From Kiritimatiellia bacterium (GTDB lineage Bacteria; Verrucomicrobiota; Kiritimatiellia; RFP12; UBA1067): a stretch of 14,511 nt of DNA. The stretch is from positions 1-14,511 of the forward strand of contig JAEDMC010000061.1 in the NCBI GenBank assembly GCA_016303225.1, in the 5' to 3' direction. Position 1 is the stretch's first letter. The number at the start of each line of letters is the position of its first letter. This document shows positions 1 through 7,278 of this stretch, in pieces. The position numbers were made by a program, and so were the translations under genes. A model generated the notes under the pieces. That model searched no databases. It worked only from the letters and a program-made list of their open reading frames with translations, and had not been told where the DNA came from.

Positions 1-14
1 GGCGTTTCGCCGCG

Positions 15-39
15 AAAAAAGTTCGCCGTCAAGGCGAAC
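15..39 (-). terminator. Candidate intrinsic terminator reading leftward
   Basis: GTTCGCC (21-27) and GGCGAAC (33-39) form a perfect 7-bp stem with a 5-nt loop. Positions 15-20 are six A, so on the minus strand the stem is followed directly by TTTTTT, the layout of a Rho-independent terminator. On the + strand no T-run follows. What minus-strand transcript it would end is unclear, because no minus-strand gene lies to its right. It could serve an antisense or small RNA, or be fortuitous. Confidence 0.4.
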
Positions 40-119
40 GTAGAAAGTCGGGTTAGGTCTTCGCCAGAAAAAAGTCCGAAGTGCATTTGGGACGGGCCGA
101 AAATATTTTTCGTCCAATG

Positions 120-174
120 TTTTCAAGGGTTTTGTGAAAATCCGGGATAAATTATCCTTGAAAACCCGGGATAA
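120..174. repeat. Palindrome and direct-repeat element upstream of rplM promoter
   Basis: Two 15-bp direct copies, GAAAATCCGGGATAA (136-150) and GAAAACCCGGGATAA (160-174), differ at one base and start 24 bp apart. Between them GGATAA-A-TTATCC (145-157) is a perfect palindrome, and TTTTCAAGG (120-128) is the inverse of CCTTGAAAA (156-164). The element ends about 20 bp before the proposed -35 box, so an operator or activator site for the ribosomal-protein promoter is plausible. No regulator is identified. Confidence 0.45.
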
Positions 175-194
175 GGGTGGCTCCTTCAGCCTAC

Positions 195-224
195 TTGCAC
201 GTTCACCGTCATTTTTGCTATAAT
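195..224 (+). promoter_or_regulatory. Sigma70-type promoter of rplM-rpsI
   Basis: TATAAT at 219-224 is a perfect -10 box preceded by TG one base upstream (216-217), an extended -10. TTGCAC at 195-200 is a weak -35 match 18 bp away. Transcription would begin near 231, giving a leader of roughly 100 nt before the rplM ATG. Short stems are possible in the leader (253-256 with 269-272; 282-285 with 291-294). The L13-S9 operon is autoregulated through its leader in E. coli; whether that happens here is inference. Confidence 0.7.
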
Positions 225-329
225 ATCAGCTCTTTCGTCATCGGGGTCTAACCGGTGGCGACCAGTCAACCGCGGACAAAACCCTGGACAAGGGGCACAA
301 ATCCGCATAAAAGAAAGAGAAAAAAGAAG

Positions 330-761
330 ATGCAGAAGAGCTATCATGCTCCGAATCCGGGCGAGAACCGTCCGTGGTTCCTCATTGACGCGAAGGACCA
401 GGTGCTGGGCCGTCTCGCCGTCGTCGTTGCCAACAAACTCCGTGCGAAGGATCTGCCGACGTACGATCCCTCCGTTGATGCGGGCGCTTTCGTGATCGTC
501 ACGAACGCCGCTCAGGTCAAGCTCACGGGCAATCGCGAAGAGCTCAAGACCTACGAGCGCTACTCTGGCTGGCGCGACGGGCACAAGATCTTCACGGCGT
601 CCGAGATGCGCGCGTCGCATCCCGACCGTATGATCAAGGAAGCGGTCTGGGGCATGCTCCCGAAGAACAACATCGCGCGCAAGATGATGACGCGCCTGAA
701 AGTCTTCGCCGGTGCCGAACACGATCACGCCGCGCAGAAGCCGGTCGAAATCAAGCTCTAA
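330..761 (+). CDS. rplM: 50S ribosomal protein L13
   Basis: Large-subunit ribosomal protein L13, an early assembly protein that binds 23S rRNA. The 143 residues show the family signatures: W-F-L-I-D-A-K-D-Q-V-L-G-R-L-A near the N-terminus, the D-A-G-A-F-V-I-V-T-N-A segment, V-W-G-M-L-P-K-N near residue 107, and the terminal KVFAGAEHDHAAQKP, matching the usual length of about 142. The frame opens at a GTG at 255, but those 25 extra codons are Arg/Lys-rich and unlike L13, so I choose the ATG at 330. It is preceded by a purine-rich stretch rather than a strong Shine-Dalgarno. rpsI follows after 15 bases, the standard L13-S9 operon. Confidence 0.97.
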   Translation: MQKSYHAPNPGENRPWFLIDAKDQVLGRLAVVVANKLRAKDLPTYDPSVDAGAFVIVTNAAQVKLTGNREELKTYERYSGWRDGHKIFTASEMRASHPDRMIKEAVWGMLPKNNIARKMMTRLKVFAGAEHDHAAQKPVEIKL

Positions 762-776
762 GGGAGGATTTAGAAA

Positions 777-1178
777 ATGGCTACCAAGAAGGCAATTTCC
801 GCTGGTACCGGCCGTCGCAAAACCGCGACCGCCCGCGTCAATCTCGTCGAAGGCAAGGGTGCCTGGACGGTCAACGGCGTCGCGCTCGAGGCCTACATTC
901 CGTCCGAGGCGCTTCGTGACTACCTGAAGCAGCCCGTCGCCATCTCCGGATATGATATGGAGAAGGTCGACGTCGTCGTCTTTGCGAAGGGCGGCGGCAT
1001 CTCCGGCCAGGCTGGCGCGATCCGTCACGGTCTTGCCCGCGCGCTCGTCGCGGCGGACGAAACGACCCGCGCCGCGCTCAAGAAGGCCGGCTGCATGACG
1101 CGCGACAGCCGCATGAAGGAACGTAAGAAACCCGGTCAGCCGGGCGCTCGCAAGCGCTTCCAGTTCTCGAAGCGTTAA
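777..1178 (+). CDS. rpsI: 30S ribosomal protein S9
   Basis: Small-subunit ribosomal protein S9, whose C-terminal tail reaches the P-site tRNA anticodon stem-loop. The 133 residues include GTGRRKTATARV near the start, the nearly invariant KGGGISGQAGAIRHG block (about residues 71-85), R-A-L, K-K-A-G and the terminal RKRFQFSKR with the C-terminal Lys-Arg that contacts tRNA. Length is normal. The start is supported by GGGAGG at 762-767, nine bases before the ATG. It is cotranscribed with rplM. The heptamer hairpin that follows may separate it from the helicase gene; there is no classical terminator with a T-run. Confidence 0.98.
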   Translation: MATKKAISAGTGRRKTATARVNLVEGKGAWTVNGVALEAYIPSEALRDYLKQPVAISGYDMEKVDVVVFAKGGGISGQAGAIRHGLARALVAADETTRAALKKAGCMTRDSRMKERKKPGQPGARKRFQFSKR

Positions 1179-1184
1179 TTTGGT

Positions 1185-1226
1185 TTGGCTTTTAGCTGTT
1201 AGCTTTTAGCTGTTAGCAGTTGGCGG
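1185..1226. repeat. Heptanucleotide array, left arm (TTAGCTG type)
   Basis: Six consecutive 7-bp units read TTGGCTT, TTAGCTG, TTAGCTT, TTAGCTG, TTAGCAG, TTGGCGG. They start six bases after the rpsI stop codon. The units are the reverse complement of the GCTAACA-type array at 1235-1304, and the segment 1191-1224 pairs with 1270-1303 at about 28 of 34 positions, so together they can form a long hairpin or cruciform. Confidence 0.85.
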
Positions 1227-1234
1227 CCAAGATC

Positions 1235-1304
1235 GCTTATTGCTAGCAGCTAAACGCTTATGACTAAAGGCTAATCGCTAACAGCTGAAAGCTAAAAGCT
1301 AACA
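1235..1304. repeat. Heptanucleotide array, right arm (GCTAACA type), ending in a start codon
   Basis: Ten consecutive 7-bp units: GCTTATT, GCTAGCA, GCTAAAC, GCTTATG, ACTAAAG, GCTAATC, GCTAACA, GCTGAAA, GCTAAAA, GCTAACA. The last A of the last unit is the A of the helicase ATG at 1304. No Shine-Dalgarno sequence is present in the array, and the 3' half pairs with the left arm, so the translation start of the helicase lies at the base of a long AT-rich hairpin. Confidence 0.85.
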
Positions 1305-3220
1305 TGGCATTTGGATTTTTGAAGAAGATTGTCGCGGCTTTGACCGGCAAGAAGTCCGCTCCGCACAAGCAGGGGGGCGGCAAACAGCAGGGCGAGGGCA
1401 AGCGCGGCCACCGCGGCGGCAAGGGCCCCTCCTCCGCCAAGGCTGCGGAGGGCAGGCGTGGCGGCAAGGGAGGCAAGGACCAGCAGGGTGGCCAGCAGAA
1501 GCAGAACGGCCAGCAGAAGAGGCAGGGCGGGCAGAAGCCCCAGAACGGCCGTTCGTCGTCCCAGCAGTCCCAGAAGCCGCGGGGCGATCGCGGTCCGCGG
1601 AACGGCCGCGGCGATCGTCGTGACCGCGGGCGGCGCGGTCCGGCGCCGGTCAACACGGCGGCGAACGAGATGCGCCCCGGTGGCGATATTTCGGCCGAGG
1701 AGCTGAAGGCGCGCCAGGAGGCTCATGCGAAGTGGTCGATGGACCAGTTTGTCGTCGAGCCGATGGAGGGCAAGAAGCGTTTTCATGACTTTGACATTCC
1801 CGGCGAGGTGATGCACGGCATCGCCGAGCTCGGTTTCAAGTATTGCACCGAGATTCAGGCGCTCAGTCTCGAGCAGGCGCTTGCGGGCAAGAACATTGCC
1901 GGCAAGGCTCAGACGGGTTCGGGCAAGACGGCGGCGTTTCTCGTCGCGATTTTGACGCGCTATCTCCGCACGCCGGAGAACCGCGCGAAGGAAGGCGGCA
2001 ATCCGCGTGCGCTCGTCATCGCGCCGACGCGCGAACTCGTCATCCAGATCTGCAAGGACGCCGACGCGATCGGCAAGTATTCGGGGCTCCGGTTCCTCGC
2101 CGTCTACGGCGGCATGGACTACGACCGCCAGAAGAAGGAAGTGCTGGCGCGGCCGGTCGACCTCCTCGTGGCGACGCCGGGGCGTCTCCTTGACTTCGTG
2201 AAGAGCCACGTCATCAACCTCTCGAACGTCGACACGCTCGTCATCGACGAGGCGGACCGCATGCTGGACATGGGCTTCATCCCGGACGTCCGCCGCATCA
2301 TGAGCTATCTGCCGCCCAAGAACAAGCGGACGACAATGCTCTACTCCGCGACGCTGGACGACACGGTGATGCGCCTGGCGATGAACTGGATGGAGGAGCC
2401 GTTCAAGGCCGAGGTCGAGAGCGAGACGAACGCGACCGACACGGTGAAGCAGGTCGTCTACGTCATCCAGGCGAAGGACAAGTTCAAGGTCCTCTACAAC
2501 CACATCGCGATGCATCCGCAGGCCCGCACGATCGTCTTCTGCAACCGCAAGTCGACGACGGAGGACGTGTTCGAGTCGCTGAAGGTGCGTCACATTTCCG
2601 TCGAGATGCTCTCCGGCGACGTGAACCAGAACAAGCGCCTCAAGGTGCTGGACGCGTTCCGTGACGGTGAGGTCAAAGTCGTGGTGGCGACGGACGTCGC
2701 GGGCCGCGGCATCGACGTGAAGGGGCTCGAGTACGTCATCAACTTCGACTTCCCCTACGAGGCCGAGGACTACGTGCACCGCATCGGCCGCACGGGCCGC
2801 GCGGGCTCGACGGGCGTCGCGATCTCGTTTGCGGACGAGTTCGAGAGCTGCCAGATTCCCGACATCGAGGCGTACATCAAGGAGTCCCTGAAGTGCACGG
2901 TGATCGGTCCGGACGATCCGCTGATGAAGGAAGTCCCGGCCCGCGGCTCGCATCCCGCCGAGGTCGACGCGGCGGCGAAGGCCGAAGTCGATGCGCGCGA
3001 GGCTGCCGGCGAGGAGGAGAAGGCGGCCGCGGCCGCGTTGGTCGGCGCAAACGCCGTCACCGGCACGGGCAGGCCCGCGATCCTCTCGACCGAATGTCCG
3101 CAGCGCGAGCTCCCCAAGTTTGAGCATGCACTCGAGCCGAAGGCGCCGCCGCCGGACGAGTCCGACGTCTATTCCAAGCCCGTCGAGCAGAAGGACAAGC
3201 TCGAAGAGTGGAAAATCTGA
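1304..3220 (+). CDS. DEAD-box ATP-dependent RNA helicase, RhlB-like
   Basis: ATP-dependent RNA helicase of the DEAD-box family, 638 residues. The core carries a Q-motif-like CTEIQ (181-185; Glu where Pro is usual), motif I AQTGSGKT (202-209), Ia PTREL (241-245), Ib TPGR (291-294), II DEAD (315-318), III SAT (348-350), V ATDVAGRGID (462-471) and VI HRIGRTGR (492-499). The stretch after motif VI and the SGDVNQNKRLKVLD segment resemble E. coli RhlB, a helicase of the RNA degradosome; that closeness is from memory, so I assign no symbol. Residues 15-115 are a Gly/Lys/Gln/Arg-rich, probably disordered RNA-binding extension, and about 100 residues follow the core. The start codon is formed by a heptamer array and has no visible Shine-Dalgarno. 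The zinc-finger protein gene follows after 17 bases, suggesting an RNA-related unit. Confidence 0.95.
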   Translation: MAFGFLKKIVAALTGKKSAPHKQGGGKQQGEGKRGHRGGKGPSSAKAAEGRRGGKGGKDQQGGQQKQNGQQKRQGGQKPQNGRSSSQQSQKPRGDRGPRNGRGDRRDRGRRGPAPVNTAANEMRPGGDISAEELKARQEAHAKWSMDQFVVEPMEGKKRFHDFDIPGEVMHGIAELGFKYCTEIQALSLEQALAGKNIAGKAQTGSGKTAAFLVAILTRYLRTPENRAKEGGNPRALVIAPTRELVIQICKDADAIGKYSGLRFLAVYGGMDYDRQKKEVLARPVDLLVATPGRLLDFVKSHVINLSNVDTLVIDEADRMLDMGFIPDVRRIMSYLPPKNKRTTMLYSATLDDTVMRLAMNWMEEPFKAEVESETNATDTVKQVVYVIQAKDKFKVLYNHIAMHPQARTIVFCNRKSTTEDVFESLKVRHISVEMLSGDVNQNKRLKVLDAFRDGEVKVVVATDVAGRGIDVKGLEYVINFDFPYEAEDYVHRIGRTGRAGSTGVAISFADEFESCQIPDIEAYIKESLKCTVIGPDDPLMKEVPARGSHPAEVDAAAKAEVDAREAAGEEEKAAAAALVGANAVTGTGRPAILSTECPQRELPKFEHALEPKAPPPDESDVYSKPVEQKDKLEEWKI

Positions 3221-3237
3221 AAGCAGGAAGTTTCATC

Positions 3238-4725
3238 ATGAGCGAAGCGAACGGCAGCATCCTCGATCTCGGATCCATCGACTTCACGCCCGCCTGGGCG
3301 AAGAAGGAGGCTGGGGTGAACGTGGGGAAGGTAAGGGATCAGGGATCGGGTTTTAGGGATCAGGGATCAGGAATCAGGGATCAGAAGCGGACTTTCGGGG
3401 ATAAGAAGCCGTTTGGCGAGCGCAAACCCTTTGGCCCGAAGAAGCCGTTTGGCGACAAGAAGCCCTCTGGCGGGAAGCCATTTGACCGCCGTCCGCGGTT
3501 TGAGGATCGTCCGAAGCCGCTCGACGTCGAGGTGAAGGTGCTGCCGGAGACGAAGGCGCTCGGCACCATCATCCGCAAGCTGCAGAGCGATGCGCATGCC
3601 TATAAGCTGAAGGATCTCGCGTACTTCTTCCTCGACAATCCCTCGTCGGTCTTGCTGAAGATCACGCCGAAGAAGAATACGCCCGTACATTCTACGCCTA
3701 CACCTTCCACCTCCACCGCTTTCTTCCAGTGCAAGGCGTGCGGATTCGCGTCCACGAAGGAAGAGGACGTCATTGAGCACGTCGTGAGCGCGCACTTGGC
3801 GGATTACTACGACTCCAAGGAGATCGAGGTCGAGCCGCCGAAGGGCAACTTCAACTGCGTCGCGAAGTGCGGGCTTTCGGGCGTCTTGCTCGGGCCGCCG
3901 AACATCCACGAGTTCAACGCGGTCGTGAAGGAGATGATCCGCACGAAGTATCCGGACATGTCCGAGGTGCAGTACCGCGCGCACATCGAGATGGTGCGTG
4001 ACGCCGACACGATCGAGGAGTGGCGCAAGAGCGCGACGAAGAAGACGATGTTCTTCGCGAAGGGCACGGCCGATCAGGAGGGTGCACAGGCGCTGACGCG
4101 CGAGCAGGCCGAGGGCGAGTTCAAGCGTAACGTCCTGCCGTCGCTGCTCGGCACGCCGAAGAACCTGATGATTACCGCGGAAGTCGCGATGAAGAGTCCG
4201 GTGAAGCCGCTCCAGTGGGCGGCGAACGATGCGCTGCAGGCCGAGCGCCGCGCGCCGTACAACATGTGCTTCGCGCTGCGGGGCGCGTTCCATCACCGCA
4301 AGCTCAAGTTTTTCCGCGCCAACGATGCGCGCGGACAGGAGTTCGTCACCAACGTCGAGTACAAGGAGTTCGACGCCGAGCACGCGATTCCCGAGCTCGC
4401 GCAGGCCGCGAAGTTCGTTGCCGAGCATCCGTGCTGCGACAAGAGCGAGTTTCCGCAGGACGTTCCGGACTTCGAGAAGCACATCGAATGGCTCGTGACG
4501 ACGGGACACGTCGTCGCGTTCACGAACGGCGTCTTCTCGGCCGTCGAGAAGTTCCCGAAGTACGGTCCGCAGTGGAAGAAGCGCGGCGGCAAGGCCGCCG
4601 AGGCGAAGGCTGAAGGTGTGGGTGTAGGCGAAGAGAAGGCGAAAGCCGAAGAAGTGAGACCGGTTGAGCCTGTTGAGAAGGTTGAGGAGGTGAAAGATGA
4701 GACTGCCCCTGTCGTGGCTGAATGA
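3238..4725 (+). CDS. Unnamed protein with C2H2 zinc finger and basic low-complexity N-terminus
   Basis: I do not recognise the family. From the ATG at 3238 the protein has 495 residues; this start has AGGA at 3225-3228, whereas an in-frame ATG at 3208 overlaps the helicase stop and lacks such a site. Residues 33-49 are a repeat of RDQGSG(F/I) encoded by a heptamer array. Residues 52-92 are a basic run of K-P-F-G units. Residues 95-140 look folded. A Ser/Thr/Pro linker leads to a canonical C2H2 zinc finger, C-x2-C-x12-H-x4-H (C165, C168, H181, H186). A C-x3-C pair follows (C207, C211), then a long mostly helical region and a Lys/Glu/Val-rich tail. Binding of RNA or DNA is inferred from the finger, the basic tail and the helicase neighbour. 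The last 29 bases overlap pheT. Confidence 0.85.
   Translation: MSEANGSILDLGSIDFTPAWAKKEAGVNVGKVRDQGSGFRDQGSGIRDQKRTFGDKKPFGERKPFGPKKPFGDKKPSGGKPFDRRPRFEDRPKPLDVEVKVLPETKALGTIIRKLQSDAHAYKLKDLAYFFLDNPSSVLLKITPKKNTPVHSTPTPSTSTAFFQCKACGFASTKEEDVIEHVVSAHLADYYDSKEIEVEPPKGNFNCVAKCGLSGVLLGPPNIHEFNAVVKEMIRTKYPDMSEVQYRAHIEMVRDADTIEEWRKSATKKTMFFAKGTADQEGAQALTREQAEGEFKRNVLPSLLGTPKNLMITAEVAMKSPVKPLQWAANDALQAERRAPYNMCFALRGAFHHRKLKFFRANDARGQEFVTNVEYKEFDAEHAIPELAQAAKFVAEHPCCDKSEFPQDVPDFEKHIEWLVTTGHVVAFTNGVFSAVEKFPKYGPQWKKRGGKAAEAKAEGVGVGEEKAKAEEVRPVEPVEKVEEVKDETAPVVAE
3334..3382. repeat. Heptanucleotide array inside the zinc-finger gene (AGGGATC type)
   Basis: Seven 7-bp units, five of them exact AGGGATC, plus one AGGAATC and one divergent GGGTTTT. 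Three units equal seven codons, so the array encodes a seven-residue repeat (RDQGSGF / RDQGSGI / RDQ) near residues 33-49 of the protein. The frame stays open through the array. Confidence 0.9.
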
Positions 4726-7210
4726 GTTTGTCAAGGTCGATGACATCGAGCCGAAGGACCTGGCGGAGAAGCTGACCCGTGCGGGTCTGCAGGTCGAGGC
4801 GATCGAGACGGTCGGCGGCAATCCGCTTTCTGATCTCATCGTCGTCGCGGAGGTGCTCGAGTGCGAGGCGCATCCGAACAGCGACCACCTGCACGTCTGC
4901 AAGGTGACGGACGGCAAGGAGACGTTTCAGGTCGTCTGCGGCGCGCCGAACATGCGTCAGGGCATCAAGACGGCGTTCGCGAAGATCGGTGCTCCGATTC
5001 CGGGCTTTCTAGACAAGAACGGCAACCCCGAGAAGATCAAGAAGGGGAAGCTCAGGGGCGTCGAGAGCTTTGGCATGTGCTGCAGCGAGAAGGAGCTCTG
5101 CATTGGCGAGGGCAACGACGGCATCATTGAGTATCCGGCCGACGTGCCCGTCGGTGCGCTCGTGAGGGACGTCGCCCAGCTGGAGAAGCCCGAGGTGGTC
5201 TTTGACATCGAAGTGACGTGGAATCGTCCCGACGCCCTGTCGGTCTTGGGCCTTGCGCGCGAGTTCGGCGCGATTCTGCATCGTCCGGTGACGCTGCCGT
5301 CCGTCGACTTCACGGAGTGCGACGTCGACGTCAACGACGAGGTGAAGGTCGTCGTCGAGGATCCGGCGAAGTGCCTCCGGTACACGGCGCGCGTCGTCAC
5401 TGAGGTTCAGGACGGACCCTCTCCGGCGCTCATCGCGAAGCGCCTGGAGCTGTGCGGCGTTCGTTCGCTCGGGCTTGTGGTGGACGTCACGAACTACGTT
5501 TTGATGGAGCTCGGCGCGCCGATGCACGCCTTCGACCATACGAAGCTGAAGGACCGCACGGTGGTCGTCCGCTGCGCGAAAGACGGCGAGACGATGAAGA
5601 CGCTGGACGGCGTCCTGCGCAAGCTCGATCCGTCGATGCTCTGCATCTGCGACACCGAGAAGCCGAACTGCATCGCGGGCGTCATGGGCGGCGAGGAGTC
5701 GGAAATCGCGGCTGATACGAAGACCGTCATGCTAGAGTCTGCTTTGTTCGAGCCGGCGACGGTCAAGGACACGTCGACGAAGCTGGGTGTCTCGAGCGAA
5801 TCGAGCTACCGCTACATCCGCGGCGTCAACAAGGCGGTCGCCAACTTCGCCTCAAAGCGGGCGGCGCACCTCCTGCAGAAGTACGGCAACGCGAAGATCG
5901 CGAAGGGCTACGTCAACGTCGACAACCGCGCGGTGGTCGGTCCGGCAGAGCCGTTCAATGCGATTCCCGGCGTCGTTTACCAGTACAACGCGCCGGTGAC
6001 GCTCAACTTCGAGCGTGCGCGCAAGCTGATCGGCATCAACATCGGCAACGACGCGATGGTGTATCTGCTGGAGTCGATCGGACTGCGCACGGTGAAGAAG
6101 CACGACCATTTCGCGGCCTCCGAGGAGGTCGAGTTCGCGATTCCGTCCTGGCGCTGGGATCTCTCCATGGAGGCGGACCTCGTCGAGGAGATTGCGCGTC
6201 TCTACGGCCTTGACAACATTCCGGACACGATGCCGTCCGCTCCGAGCGTTTCTCCGCTCAGCGACGCGCCGTTCCGCGCGAAGTGCAAGCTGCGTGAGAT
6301 CTGCACGGGTCTCGGCTTCACAGAGGCGATGAGCTATTCGTTCCTGTCCGAAAAGGAGCTCAACGACTTCGACTCCCGCGAGGAGACGAAGGCGGCTCGG
6401 CTCGCGATTCCGGATCCGGTCTCGGCCGAGTACGGTGTCATGCGCAACTCGCTGCTGCCGCAGTTGTACGGGGCCTTGGGACGCAACGCCTCGCATCAGC
6501 TCGAGACGACGATGCTCTTCGAAACCGGCAAGGTCTTCGGCAAGGTGACGATTCCCGCGAAGGGCGACATGCCCGCGAAGGTCCAGCCGACCGAAAAGGA
6601 CATGCTCTCGCTCGGCTTCGTCGGTCCGGTCGGACGCGAGGCGCTGCGGCGTCGGGCGTCCGTCACCGAGGAGGAGGCGGTCCTGTGGATGAAGGGCATG
6701 GTCGAGGAGCTCGTCCAGCGGCTGCATGCCGGCAAGGTCGAGTTTGCGTCCGTCGATTTCCCGGCCTTTGCGAAGGGCGCGGCGCTGGCGGTCAAGCTGA
6801 ACGGACGTCAGATCGGCGTCCTCGGCGCGGTGTCGGCGAAGCTTCGCCATCCGTTCCGCCTGACGACGCAGATGGCGCTTTGCGAGCTGGAGCTGAAGGC
6901 GCTCCTCAAGAACGTCGGAGCCGTCGGGAAGGTCTCGGCCGTTCCGCAGTTCCCGTCCGTCAAGCGCGACATTGCGCTCAAGGTCGCGAAGGACGTCACG
7001 AACGCGACGATCGAGAGCGTCATCCGCAAGAACGGCGGCAAGGAGCTCGTGAAGGTCGAGATCTTCGACATCTTCAAGGATTCGCGCGCGTACGCGCTCG
7101 AGTTCCGCAGTGCGGAGAAGACGCTGACCGATGACGAGGTCGGCAAGACATTCCAGCGGATCGTCGACGCCCTCAAGGCGACCGCCGGCATCGAAGTGAG
7201 GGAGAGTTGA
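4697..7210 (+). CDS. pheT: Phenylalanine--tRNA ligase beta subunit
   Basis: Beta subunit of the (alpha-beta)2 phenylalanyl-tRNA synthetase, which charges tRNA-Phe in the cytoplasm. The 837 residues (family usually about 790-810) show the N-terminal RLPLSWLNEFV, an EMAP/OB-type tRNA-binding domain (about 42-150), TWNRPDALSVLGLAREF (174-190), the B3/B4 editing region (about 215-395) with YRYIRGVN, the B5 region (about 430-505) and a C-terminal ferredoxin-fold anticodon-binding domain (about 745-837) containing QFPSVKRDIA and EKTLTDDEVG. The ATG lies inside the end of the zinc-finger gene (29-base overlap) with GGAGG at 4685-4689, so translational coupling is likely. pheS, often adjacent, is absent; the upstream position is taken by the zinc-finger gene. 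Confidence 0.97.
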   Translation: MRLPLSWLNEFVKVDDIEPKDLAEKLTRAGLQVEAIETVGGNPLSDLIVVAEVLECEAHPNSDHLHVCKVTDGKETFQVVCGAPNMRQGIKTAFAKIGAPIPGFLDKNGNPEKIKKGKLRGVESFGMCCSEKELCIGEGNDGIIEYPADVPVGALVRDVAQLEKPEVVFDIEVTWNRPDALSVLGLAREFGAILHRPVTLPSVDFTECDVDVNDEVKVVVEDPAKCLRYTARVVTEVQDGPSPALIAKRLELCGVRSLGLVVDVTNYVLMELGAPMHAFDHTKLKDRTVVVRCAKDGETMKTLDGVLRKLDPSMLCICDTEKPNCIAGVMGGEESEIAADTKTVMLESALFEPATVKDTSTKLGVSSESSYRYIRGVNKAVANFASKRAAHLLQKYGNAKIAKGYVNVDNRAVVGPAEPFNAIPGVVYQYNAPVTLNFERARKLIGINIGNDAMVYLLESIGLRTVKKHDHFAASEEVEFAIPSWRWDLSMEADLVEEIARLYGLDNIPDTMPSAPSVSPLSDAPFRAKCKLREICTGLGFTEAMSYSFLSEKELNDFDSREETKAARLAIPDPVSAEYGVMRNSLLPQLYGALGRNASHQLETTMLFETGKVFGKVTIPAKGDMPAKVQPTEKDMLSLGFVGPVGREALRRRASVTEEEAVLWMKGMVEELVQRLHAGKVEFASVDFPAFAKGAALAVKLNGRQIGVLGAVSAKLRHPFRLTTQMALCELELKALLKNVGAVGKVSAVPQFPSVKRDIALKVAKDVTNATIESVIRKNGGKELVKVEIFDIFKDSRAYALEFRSAEKTLTDDEVGKTFQRIVDALKATAGIEVRES

Positions 7211-7278
7211 TTTCTGGAGCGTGGGTCCTGGGTTGCACGCGGATTCAGCAGATATTTCTTCGACCGACATTTGAATAT

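Larger units (their letters stand above)
1..329. other. Non-coding region upstream of rplM
   Basis: I see no gene here. The region holds a hairpin with a T-run on the minus strand (15-39), an imperfect direct repeat of TTCGCC-(2-3 nt)-AAAAAAGT (6-25 and 60-78), a small hairpin CGAAAA-TAT-TTTTCG (98-112), a palindrome and direct-repeat element (120-174), a promoter (195-224) and a leader (about 231-329). It is visibly more AT-rich than the coding DNA that follows, as expected of a regulatory intergenic region. Confidence 0.6.

Noticed and set aside
255..329. N-terminal extension of L13 from the GTG at 255
   Set aside because: The 25 extra residues are Arg/Lys-rich, unlike L13, and the region fits a leader between promoter and ATG 330.
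1185..1304. CRISPR array or insertion-sequence remnant
   Set aside because: Units are 7 bp with no spacers, no cas genes are present, and there is no transposase, target duplication or distinct terminal inverted repeat.
1292..3127. Long minus-strand open frame opposite the helicase (about 611 codons)
   Set aside because: It is antisense to a gene with all DEAD-box motifs, is Arg/Leu/Asp-rich in the manner of GC-rich shadows, and has no recognisable motif.
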